Source: Bacteroidales bacterium (lineage in GTDB: Bacteria > Bacteroidota > Bacteroidia > Bacteroidales > F082). From it: 42,314 nucleotides of DNA. The DNA is taken from positions 1 through 42,314 of the forward strand of contig JAFSJF010000055.1 of the NCBI GenBank assembly GCA_017439405.1, given 5' to 3'. Below, piece by piece: positions 16,019 through 23,268 of this stretch. The notes below the pieces were generated by a model. That model saw nothing but the letters and a program-made list of their open reading frames with translations. It made no database searches and was not told the DNA's origin. Position numbers and translations under genes: made by a program. The first letter of the stretch is position 1; every line of letters begins with the position of its first letter.

Positions 16019-17551
16019 ATGAGACACATTCGTTTATTGCTTCTTTTGGTTGCCGTGGCCTCGTGTTTCGGCGCTTGCAACAAATTCGACCTGAGCCATG
16101 TCCAAGCTGTACACACCGAGGGGGAAATGCTGCTGCCTGTGTCAAACGGCAGTTACACGATTGTTGACCTGATGCAGCGTTTCCAGATGGACAGTCTGAT
16201 TGATTATGACCAGTCGGGCAACATGTCGTATAATTTGCTCTTCGACCAAATGGGATTGTTGAAGGGTAGCGAATTGCTGAAATTCAATGATTTGGAGATA
16301 AATGAACATTTTGAAGTGCCCAACCCTTTGCCAGGCGTTGTTTTGCCGTTTCCCGTTGACACGATGTTCCAATATACGCAAACGGTGCAGTTGGAGTCGG
16401 AATACGTCAGCGTGCGTTCGGCAACGATGAAGTCAGGCCGATTCGAATTTGGCGTTTCGTCCAATGTCCCCGACATCCGCCAAATCGTCATTTCGTCTTC
16501 GGATATCAAGGACGAGGAAGGCAACGCATTCTCGTTTGTCTTCGATCCTGAAAGCGGTCAGTCGGGCATCGACTTGTCGGGTGTGCGTTTCGAGACTGCC
16601 GAAGAGAACACGCTGCATTTCAACTATGCAGTGCGTGCCAAGGTTCAGGAGCTTCCGATGGAGGGCTTTGTGTTTGACATTGACTTGAAAGGCAAGGACT
16701 TGGCCGTTCAGGACATGAGCGGCTTTGTGAACACATATAGTATCAGGAGCACTTTAGACACAGTCTTCAGCGTGTTTCCTGACAATATGTCGGGAATGCT
16801 GGATTTGGAGAACATCCTGGTGACTTTGAGTGCCCGCAACACTTTCGGCCTCGAGGCACGTTTCTTTGTCGATTCGGCACTGATTTCGGGCAACGATATC
16901 GAGCCTTTCCAGCTTGTTTCGCCCTTGCCGTTGGAAGTCTCTGCCACCTCGTCGCCCATATTCATCCAGATGTTCCAGCAGTACCTCAACGGCACTCTTA
17001 ACGCACATGCAGGACATGCCCATATCTCCACCGACTTGGTCCTGAATCCAAATGGGACGCACGAGCTGGTTGAGGTGAGCGAGGCCAGTTCCATCGACCT
17101 TCGCGTCCATGCCAACGTGCCGTTCCAGTTCAATATTGACGAAATCCATTATATCGACACCGTCAACATGAGGCTCTCGCAGCTTCAGTCTCCCGAGTGG
17201 ATCAAGAAGCTGACGCTTGAGTTGACTTTTGTCTCCACCATCCCATTCAACCTGAATGGAAGGTTTATGATGTATGACTCTGAGCATGATGTCGTTACCT
17301 ATAACCTGCTTGACAACGCGACGCTGATTGCCTCGTCGTATGACGGAACGCCCACCACGACGCAGGTGACGATAGAAATCACCGATGAAACGATGATTCA
17401 GGAGAACGTCTTCAATTCCGACCGTATCATCCTCGATTTTGTCTTGGGTACCGAGTCGCATGACGTGGTGCTCAATGCCAACCAGAATCTCAACTTCACC
17501 CTGAAAGCCAAGGTGGATTACGAAGGTGACATTAATCTAAAAAGTAATTGA
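16019..17551 (+). CDS. Hypothetical lipoprotein
   Basis: 510 residues, beginning with a lipoprotein-type signal (MRHIRLLLLLVAVASC; lipid Cys C16 or C20). The rest is beta-rich with no Cys pairs and no catalytic motif I recognise. It looks like a surface or periplasmic beta-sandwich protein. Stop overlaps the start region of the next gene: the DUF5723-type gene's ATG is 2 bases beyond the stop, so the two are surely co-transcribed and probably act together at the outer membrane. It begins 18 bases after hutI. Confidence 0.7.
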   Translation: MRHIRLLLLLVAVASCFGACNKFDLSHVQAVHTEGEMLLPVSNGSYTIVDLMQRFQMDSLIDYDQSGNMSYNLLFDQMGLLKGSELLKFNDLEINEHFEVPNPLPGVVLPFPVDTMFQYTQTVQLESEYVSVRSATMKSGRFEFGVSSNVPDIRQIVISSSDIKDEEGNAFSFVFDPESGQSGIDLSGVRFETAEENTLHFNYAVRAKVQELPMEGFVFDIDLKGKDLAVQDMSGFVNTYSIRSTLDTVFSVFPDNMSGMLDLENILVTLSARNTFGLEARFFVDSALISGNDIEPFQLVSPLPLEVSATSSPIFIQMFQQYLNGTLNAHAGHAHISTDLVLNPNGTHELVEVSEASSIDLRVHANVPFQFNIDEIHYIDTVNMRLSQLQSPEWIKKLTLELTFVSTIPFNLNGRFMMYDSEHDVVTYNLLDNATLIASSYDGTPTTTQVTIEITDETMIQENVFNSDRIILDFVLGTESHDVVLNANQNLNFTLKAKVDYEGDINLKSN

Positions 17552-17553
17552 AA

Positions 17554-18975
17554 ATGAAAAAGATAGTAAAAACCGTGGCATTGGCCACACTTTTGGCGGC
17601 CTTTGGCTCAGTCAAGGCGCAGGAAGTGTCGCCCGTCGATTTCATGTTGATGAACCCTTATCAGATGAAGGCCAATCCGGCAGCCGACTTGCCTTATAAC
17701 AGCGTGATGTCGTTAATAGTGGGCAATGTGGGGTTGAACATCCAAGGCACGGGGGTGAGATACGACAACCTTTTCGATTTCGATGCGCAAGGCCGGCCTG
17801 CTGCATTGAATCTGGGCAAGTTCGCCGATGGCCTGAGGGTGGACAATTCACTCTGTTTCAGCGCGAATGAGAATCTTTTCACCTTGTACCGCCGATTGCC
17901 GGTCGGCATGTTGACCTTTGGATATGATGTTCGTTTTCAAGGTGATATGAGCTTCAACGACGATTTGTTTGTCCTGTTGGCCAAAGGCAATGCCGCTTTC
18001 GTTGGCGAAGACAATCCTGTTGACGTCAGTATGGGCCTCAATGCAACTGCATATCAGCAGTTTGCCGTTGGCTATCAGATGAATATCGGCAGGAGGCTTT
18101 CGGTTGGGGCCCGTGCCAAGCTGTTGTTCGGGTTCGCCAATGTCAATACCGAAGCCTTTGAGGTTAAGATGGTTACGGATCCGGCATCTTACGCCTTGCG
18201 CTTGTATGAAAACATCGCCATGCGGGCCTCGTTGCCATCGTTTTTCACCCTCAGTGACGGGAAACTCGTGACGGCAGGCAATCTTGCCGTTTCGGATTTG
18301 TTCAGCAATCCGGGATTTGCCGTCGATCTGGGAGCCGAATTCCACGTCACGAACCAAATCGGAGTGGTCGCGGCAGTGCAGGATTTGGGCTTCTTCAGCT
18401 GGAAGTCCAACAATTTCCAACTGGTTGGCAATGTCAATGATGCCGGTTCGATGTACGACGATGGCTCGTTCCTTTTCGAAGGTATCGAGATCAACAGGCT
18501 GCAGCGCATCGTTTCCGACGAATACTACCGTGAGTTGTTCTTGGATACCTTGCAACGGTATTTCCAGTTGGAAGTCACGCCTGCCGAACGCTATTCCACC
18601 ATGCTGAACACCAATGTCTTGCTTCGAGGCTATTATGACTTCACGCCTGAAAACCGTGTTAGTGTTCAGGCGCATGGCAGCTTCCGTAACGGCGGTTTCA
18701 GTCCGGCCTTTACCTTGGCTTATAGCGGCTCGTTCTTCGAAATGCTGGATGTGTGCGCCACTTATACGCTGATGAAGGGCAGCTACACCAATTTCGGCCT
18801 CGGCTTGGCGGGCAATTTCGGCACTTTTCATGTCTATCTGGCGACCAACAACCTCATCGGTGCCTTTGCGCCGTTCAATTCTGACGGAATTAACGTTCAA
18901 GGAGGCATCGTGTTCAACATGAGAGCGCCGGACAACCGGGTCGGATCGCATTCGCCTGGCTATCTTAGGTACTAG
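17554..18975 (+). CDS. DUF5723-type outer-membrane beta-barrel protein
   Basis: 473 residues from the ATG at 17554 (a TTG at 17548 overlapping the previous stop is possible). Signal peptide MKMKKIVKTVALATLLAAFGSVKAQ. The mature protein has many alternating strands with aromatic-Gly pairs (for example LAGNFGTFHVYLATNNL) and resembles the DUF5723/PorV-like barrels of Bacteroidetes. Function unknown; probably an outer-membrane barrel paired with the lipoprotein encoded just upstream. The radical-SAM gene begins 6 bases downstream. Confidence 0.7.
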   Translation: MKKIVKTVALATLLAAFGSVKAQEVSPVDFMLMNPYQMKANPAADLPYNSVMSLIVGNVGLNIQGTGVRYDNLFDFDAQGRPAALNLGKFADGLRVDNSLCFSANENLFTLYRRLPVGMLTFGYDVRFQGDMSFNDDLFVLLAKGNAAFVGEDNPVDVSMGLNATAYQQFAVGYQMNIGRRLSVGARAKLLFGFANVNTEAFEVKMVTDPASYALRLYENIAMRASLPSFFTLSDGKLVTAGNLAVSDLFSNPGFAVDLGAEFHVTNQIGVVAAVQDLGFFSWKSNNFQLVGNVNDAGSMYDDGSFLFEGIEINRLQRIVSDEYYRELFLDTLQRYFQLEVTPAERYSTMLNTNVLLRGYYDFTPENRVSVQAHGSFRNGGFSPAFTLAYSGSFFEMLDVCATYTLMKGSYTNFGLGLAGNFGTFHVYLATNNLIGAFAPFNSDGINVQGGIVFNMRAPDNRVGSHSPGYLRY

Positions 18976-18981
18976 AGGAAC

Positions 18982-19596
18982 ATGCCTCAGACGCAGTCGA
19001 AAATCTTCGGCATCAGCCGCCATCGACTGACGACGGACGGCGAGGGCGTCACCACCTTGGTGGCGTTCACGGGGTGTCCCTTGCGTTGCAAGTATTGCCT
19101 CAACAAAGCCTCTTGGGAACCCGAAAAAGCCCGACGCTATACGCCCGAACAGCTTTTCGAAGAGGTCAAAATCGACCAGTTGTATTTCTTGGCGACTCAT
19201 GGAGGAGTTACCTTCGGCGGAGGAGAACCCTTGCTGCAAGTGGATTTCATCAAGGAGTTCCGCGCACTCTGCGGCCAGCAGTGGCAGATTTTGGCCGAGA
19301 CCAGCCTCAATGTGCCTTTTGGGAATGTGCAGGCCCTTGATGCGGTTTTGGACGGCTATATCGTTGACATCAAGGATTTTAACCCTAAAATCTACCTCGC
19401 TTATACGGGCAAGGAAATCGATTTGGCGTTGAAGAATTTGGAATGGATTTTGCTACATGGCGATCCCAAGCGCGTTAAGGTGCGTGTTCCCCATATTCCC
19501 GAGTTCAACACCGATGGAGATGTTTCGAAGAGTGTAGAGAGCCTCAAAGCGATGGGGGTGACGGATATTGACGAATTTCATTATATAATAAGGTGA
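18982..19596 (+). CDS. Short radical-SAM glycyl-radical-enzyme activase-like protein
   Basis: 204 residues. FTGCPLRCKYC (C32, C36, C39) is the radical-SAM CxxxCxxC cluster, followed by GGVTFGGGEPL for SAM binding, VDIKD and VRVPHIPEFN, all typical of pyruvate-formate-lyase activating enzymes (PflA). PflA proteins are about 245 residues and often carry extra ferredoxin-like clusters; this one is shorter and has none. No glycyl-radical enzyme is in the window, so the target is unknown. It starts 6 bases after the DUF5723 gene, so it is in an envelope-gene operon. Confidence 0.85.
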   Translation: MPQTQSKIFGISRHRLTTDGEGVTTLVAFTGCPLRCKYCLNKASWEPEKARRYTPEQLFEEVKIDQLYFLATHGGVTFGGGEPLLQVDFIKEFRALCGQQWQILAETSLNVPFGNVQALDAVLDGYIVDIKDFNPKIYLAYTGKEIDLALKNLEWILLHGDPKRVKVRVPHIPEFNTDGDVSKSVESLKAMGVTDIDEFHYIIR

Positions 19597-19611
19597 GATT
19601 CAAAATATTTC

Positions 19612-19619
19612 TATTTTTG
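19612..19619 (+). promoter_or_regulatory. -7 box upstream of the first Cys-module paralogue
   Basis: TATTTTTG followed by CATC; no TTG at the expected distance. Ends 25 bases before the ATG at 19645. Confidence 0.45.
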
Positions 19620-19644
19620 CATCGTTATTCAAAAAACTAATGTC

Positions 19645-20493
19645 ATGGCAAAAGGCAAACAAACCTGCAAAATCCTGAAGGAAATTCGCAAACAGATTGC
19701 TGCGGAGAACAACATTGATTTGGTCGTTTCGGAATGCACCTACCAAGGCGATTGCCTCGGCACCTGCCCAAAATGCGAGGCCGAAGTGCGTTATCTGGAG
19801 CGCGAGTTGGAGAAGCGCCAACGCATGGGGAAAGCCGCAGTCGTGGCTGGCCTTTCCGCAGGTTTGCTGGGTGCAGCTCCTGCAGCGATGGCCCAAACGC
19901 CAGATGCCGACACAATTGACGCGGGCGAGACCGAAGTCATAACTGATCCATTGATGGGTATTGTGGCAATGGAGCCTCAGTCGTATTATCTGGAAATGTC
20001 GAAGAATCCAGAGATCAATAAACAGATGAGGTACTCGATGAAAGACCTTGATGTGTTGGGTATCGAGGTCGATAATTTTCTTTACGACCAAATGATTAAA
20101 GAGGCCAAGGCCTTCTATGCCCCTGTTCCTCGTGGAGGCCTGGAAAAGCTGCTTGCATACCTCTCGTACCATTTGGGCGAGAAGGCTACCAAGCTTCAGG
20201 GCGACATGAAGTTGTCTTTCATGGTGACTGTTGATGGTTTGACATCGATGGTTGTAGTCAAAAAAAGCATTGATCCCGAGATCGATTTCCCACTGGTAGA
20301 TGCCATGAATTCCTACATTTGGGAAAACGGATACTTCGTGTTGGAAAGTGGCGAGGTGAAGAGATTGGGCACTGATTGCACTCTGACGATTCATTTTCCG
20401 TTGAAGCCAGCCTCTTTGGATGATCTTTATATTGAAGAAGATTTCATAGAAGGCGATGTGGTGGCTCCAGAGCCAAAAGGACTGAGAAACTAA
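19645..20493 (+). CDS. Cys-rich-module / signal-like segment / TonB-C-like protein, paralogue 1
   Basis: 282 residues. Residues 1-60 form a charged helical module with five cysteines: C8, C31, C37, C41, C44 (the last three as CLGTCPKC, a CxxxCxxC pattern). A basic stretch (KRQRMGK, 57-63) then precedes a hydrophobic segment that ends like a signal-peptidase site (AAMAQ, ~84). The rest is periplasmic by this topology, and its last ~90 residues look like a degenerate TonB C-terminal domain (GDMKLSFMVTVDGL...LTIHFPL). I know of similar N-termini in other Bacteroidales proteins but not of an assigned function. The five cysteines could bind zinc or an iron-sulfur cluster. First of three paralogues. 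Confidence 0.75.
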   Translation: MAKGKQTCKILKEIRKQIAAENNIDLVVSECTYQGDCLGTCPKCEAEVRYLERELEKRQRMGKAAVVAGLSAGLLGAAPAAMAQTPDADTIDAGETEVITDPLMGIVAMEPQSYYLEMSKNPEINKQMRYSMKDLDVLGIEVDNFLYDQMIKEAKAFYAPVPRGGLEKLLAYLSYHLGEKATKLQGDMKLSFMVTVDGLTSMVVVKKSIDPEIDFPLVDAMNSYIWENGYFVLESGEVKRLGTDCTLTIHFPLKPASLDDLYIEEDFIEGDVVAPEPKGLRN

Positions 20494-20555
20494 GCAAAAC
20501 AATTAATGGACAATTGTTGTAAATTGTTGATAATTAACGTTATAATACTTAAGTC

Positions 20556-21401
20556 ATGGCTAAAGGCAAACAAACCTGCAAAATCCTGAAGGAAATCCGC
20601 AAGCAAATCGCGGCAGAGAACGACATTAAGTTGGTCATCGAGGAATGTACCTACCAAGGCGACTGCCGCGGCACTTGCCCAAAATGCGAGGCAGAGGTGC
20701 GCTATCTGGAGCGCGAATTGGAGAAACGGCAACGGATGGGCAAGGCGGCGGTTGTGGCAGGTCTTTCCGTTGGTTTGCTGGGCGCAAGCCAAATGGCCTT
20801 GGCGCAGCAATCCGATACTTTGGATATCAACAAATTGGATGAGGAGACGTTGCGTGGAATTACAATTACAGAAGGATATGTTGTCCCTCCCCAATCTTAT
20901 TTGTTTCATCATTCGCTTACACAATTGGAAATCAGCAAATTGCTTGTTTCTGAAATGAAGAGTTTAGTCGTGGTTGGTGGTGATTTGAGGCATCCTGATG
21001 TGCTTGAATATGAGAATTATGGAATTGCATATCAATTGTATGTGAACAATGATGATAATCTTAAGGCAGATTCTTTGCTGAAAAATACGACACATCTTTA
21101 TGCACCTCAGTTTGAGGGCGGAGAATCAGGTCTTTTGGAGTTCATTTCTCAAAACTTAGGCGAAAATGCCGATGGACGTTCATACGGCGATATGGAGGTC
21201 GCTTTTACGGTGGAACCCAATGGCAAACTGTCGCATATCGAAATTATAAAAGGTATCAACGAACAGCTGGATGCCCAAGTCGCGGCACTGTTTAAGTTCA
21301 TGGAATGGAAGCCCGCCATTTGGGAATTGAATTCGGGAGAGAAGATGCCATTCGCTTGTCAATGCGTGCAGAAACTGCATTTTCCGATGATTACACATTA
21401 A
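20556..21401 (+). CDS. Cys-rich-module / signal-like segment / TonB-C-like protein, paralogue 2
   Basis: 281 residues with the same plan: Cys module with C8, C31, C37, C41, C44 (CRGTCPKC), basic KRQRMGK, hydrophobic segment ending MALAQ, then a divergent middle and a C-terminal TonB-C-like stretch (YGDMEVAFTVEPNGKLSHIE). The first 41 bases of the gene differ from paralogue 1 at one position only, while the region after codon ~85 is largely unrelated at DNA level. An AT-rich 62-base gap precedes it. It ends 13 bases before the double TonB-C gene. Function unknown. Confidence 0.75.
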   Translation: MAKGKQTCKILKEIRKQIAAENDIKLVIEECTYQGDCRGTCPKCEAEVRYLERELEKRQRMGKAAVVAGLSVGLLGASQMALAQQSDTLDINKLDEETLRGITITEGYVVPPQSYLFHHSLTQLEISKLLVSEMKSLVVVGGDLRHPDVLEYENYGIAYQLYVNNDDNLKADSLLKNTTHLYAPQFEGGESGLLEFISQNLGENADGRSYGDMEVAFTVEPNGKLSHIEIIKGINEQLDAQVAALFKFMEWKPAIWELNSGEKMPFACQCVQKLHFPMITH

Positions 21402-21414
21402 TTACATAAAGGCC

Positions 21415-22173
21415 ATGATTAAGAAGCTTATTTTGGGGTTTATTCTGTTTTCGTTGACTCAAGGCACAATGGCACAAACAACGGATACCATTGATTGTGA
21501 TTTTTGGTGGCCGGAGGGTGAGGAAGTCTTGTGGGGAGTCCCAGAACAAATGCCCAATTTCCCTGGTGGAGAGACTGCGCTGATGAAATACATTTCAGAG
21601 CATTTGGTTTATCCTCAGGAAGCAAAGGACGCGGGCGTTGTAGGACGCGTTTATATTGGAGTAGTCGTGATGGAAGATGGTAGCCTAGCTTGCACCAAGG
21701 TGCTTAAAGGGTTGGGCCATGGTTGCGACGAAGCGGCTTTGGAGGTCTTTAAGGACATGCCCAAGTGGATGCCAGCCATGCAACGTGGCAAGGCCATTTG
21801 TTATCCTTATGAGGTGCCGTTTTTTTTCGGAATTGTTGAGCAAGAGATGATACACGCTGTTGAGAAAATGCCAGAGTATCCCGGTGGCTTTGAAGCTATG
21901 TTTGATTTCATAAATGCCAATCTGGATTATCCCCAAGAGGCGAAGGATGCCGCAATTGAAGGCAAAGTGTTTGTTAGTTTTATAGTAGAGAAAGACGGTA
22001 GTTTGTCAAGCATCAAGTTGTTGAGAGGGATTGGCTACGGTTGCGATGAGGCAGCGATGGATGTGGTGAGGAAAATGCCTAAATGGAAGCCTGCCATACA
22101 GAGGGGTAAGCCAGTTCGTGTGCAATACCAGCTTCCATTCAATTTCAAATTAGAAAACGAAAAACAGAAATAA
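21415..22173 (+). CDS. Periplasmic protein with two tandem TonB C-terminal domains
   Basis: 252 residues. A cleavable signal peptide (MIKKLILGFILFSLTQGTMA) replaces the membrane anchor of a normal TonB. Two TonB-C repeats follow: about 45-135 (FPGGETALMKYI, VVMEDGSLACTKVLKGLGHG, PKWMPAMQRGK) and 150-240 (YPGGFEAMFDFI, VEKDGSLSSIKLLRGIGYG, PKWKPAIQRGK). No ExbB/D-binding helix and no Pro-rich spacer, so it cannot itself transmit the proton-motive force. It may bind a TonB-dependent receptor or compete with real TonB. Lies 2 bases before the next paralogue's ATG, in the same operon. Confidence 0.8.
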   Translation: MIKKLILGFILFSLTQGTMAQTTDTIDCDFWWPEGEEVLWGVPEQMPNFPGGETALMKYISEHLVYPQEAKDAGVVGRVYIGVVVMEDGSLACTKVLKGLGHGCDEAALEVFKDMPKWMPAMQRGKAICYPYEVPFFFGIVEQEMIHAVEKMPEYPGGFEAMFDFINANLDYPQEAKDAAIEGKVFVSFIVEKDGSLSSIKLLRGIGYGCDEAAMDVVRKMPKWKPAIQRGKPVRVQYQLPFNFKLENEKQK

Positions 22174-22175
22174 TC

Positions 22176-23003
22176 ATGGCAAAAGGCAAACAAACCTGCA
22201 AAATCCTAAAGGAAATCCGCAAGCAGATTGCTGAGGAGAACGACATTGAACTGATTACGTCAGAATGTACCCACAAGGGCGACTGCGCAGGCACCTGCCC
22301 GAAATGCGAAGCAGAGGTGCGCTATCTGGAGCGCGAATTGGAGAAACGCCAGCGCATGGGTAAGGCAGCCATCTTTGCTGGAATGTCGTTGGGAACAGCC
22401 ATCACGGCAGCGTCATGTGGCCCTTTGATTCAACCTACTGCAGGGATGCCCATTGAACCCGATAGCATAGAGATGGTGCAAAAGGATACCGTTACAGACG
22501 AACCTTTCCTGCTCGAAGGCGATGTGGCGCCGCCGCTGCCTGATACCATGATAAAGGAAGAAAAGAAGGCTTCGTGCAAAATGGATGAGCCATTGGAAAT
22601 TGTTGGTGATATTGAGGATGAGGAATGGGTGGAAGGATTTGTTCTTCCTGAAGCGGGCGAGGTGGAAGATCCCGAGACAGACATTTTCACGATCGTCGAT
22701 CAAATGCCTGAATTTCCAGGAGGCCAAGATTCTTTAGACCTTTACATTAAAGAAAACATGAGATACGGGGAGATGATTAGAAAGTATCAAGCCGATGCAA
22801 TAGGCAGGATATTTGTGAATTTCATCGTTGAGCCTGATGGTAGTATTTCTAATGTAAGGGTTTTACGAGGGATTTATGAACATTACGATGAGGAAGCTGT
22901 GCGAGTTGTGAAATCCATGCCGAAATGGAATCCTGGGATGCATCATGGTAAGCCTGTTAGGGTGTCTTACACTATTCCGATTGTTTTTTATTGGCCCAAC
23001 TAA
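22176..23003 (+). CDS. Cys-rich-module / lipobox-like segment / TonB-C protein, paralogue 3
   Basis: 275 residues. The Cys module is the same (C8, C31, C37, C41, C44; CAGTCPKC). The hydrophobic segment ends in TAASCG, so C81 could be a lipobox cysteine instead of a signal-peptidase I site; a lipoprotein signal with a 60-residue cytosolic N-terminus would be unusual. An acidic spacer (about 95-165) leads to a clear TonB C-terminal domain (FPGGQDSLDLYI, VEPDGSISNVRVLRGI, PKWNPGMHHGK). It starts 2 bases after the previous gene, which suggests co-translation. Best TonB-C match of the three paralogues. Confidence 0.78.
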   Translation: MAKGKQTCKILKEIRKQIAEENDIELITSECTHKGDCAGTCPKCEAEVRYLERELEKRQRMGKAAIFAGMSLGTAITAASCGPLIQPTAGMPIEPDSIEMVQKDTVTDEPFLLEGDVAPPLPDTMIKEEKKASCKMDEPLEIVGDIEDEEWVEGFVLPEAGEVEDPETDIFTIVDQMPEFPGGQDSLDLYIKENMRYGEMIRKYQADAIGRIFVNFIVEPDGSISNVRVLRGIYEHYDEEAVRVVKSMPKWNPGMHHGKPVRVSYTIPIVFYWPN

Positions 23004-23035
23004 CTATTCTCTTTTCTACTTAAAGGAAAAAGCCG

Positions 23036-23043
23036 TACCTTTG
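23036..23043 (+). promoter_or_regulatory. -7 box upstream of the ftcD leader
   Basis: TACCTTTG followed by CAGCC; no TTG at 18-20 bases upstream. If used, the leader to the ATG at 23269 would be about 215 bases and would hold the inverted repeat at 23081-23210. Confidence 0.5.
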
Positions 23044-23080
23044 CAGCCGCGAAACAGTAGAGGCGCGAAGAGGGTTTAGT

Positions 23081-23210
23081 GAATCCCCCTTGCCCCCTTA
23101 AAAGGGGGACGCGCAAAGCGGCGCGGCGCAAAGCGACGCAAAACTTGGCGAAGAACTTTCGTCCGGTAGGTGTCCCCCTTTTAAGGGGGTGCCCGAAGGG
23201 CGGGGGATTC
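23081..23210. repeat. 130-bp inverted-repeat (MITE-like) element in the ftcD leader
   Basis: The arms begin GAATCCCCC (23081-23089) and end GGGGGATTC (23202-23210). Each arm holds an inner palindrome CCCCCTTAAAAGGGGG or its near equivalent (~23093-23108 and ~23174-23189); the right arm has about 12 extra bases. The centre has repeated GCGCAAAGCG-type units. It lies inside the 265-base gap between the last paralogue and ftcD. Confidence 0.75.
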
Positions 23211-23268
23211 AGCGAACCCCGATAGGCAAATTTTAAATTTTGAATCTTAAATCTTTAAATCCTAAATA

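Noticed and set aside
17848-19239. 463-residue open frame on the minus strand
   Set aside because: Lies wholly antisense to the DUF5723 and radical-SAM genes, which have clear homology, signal peptide and motifs. Long antisense frames are common in DNA with C-ending codons.
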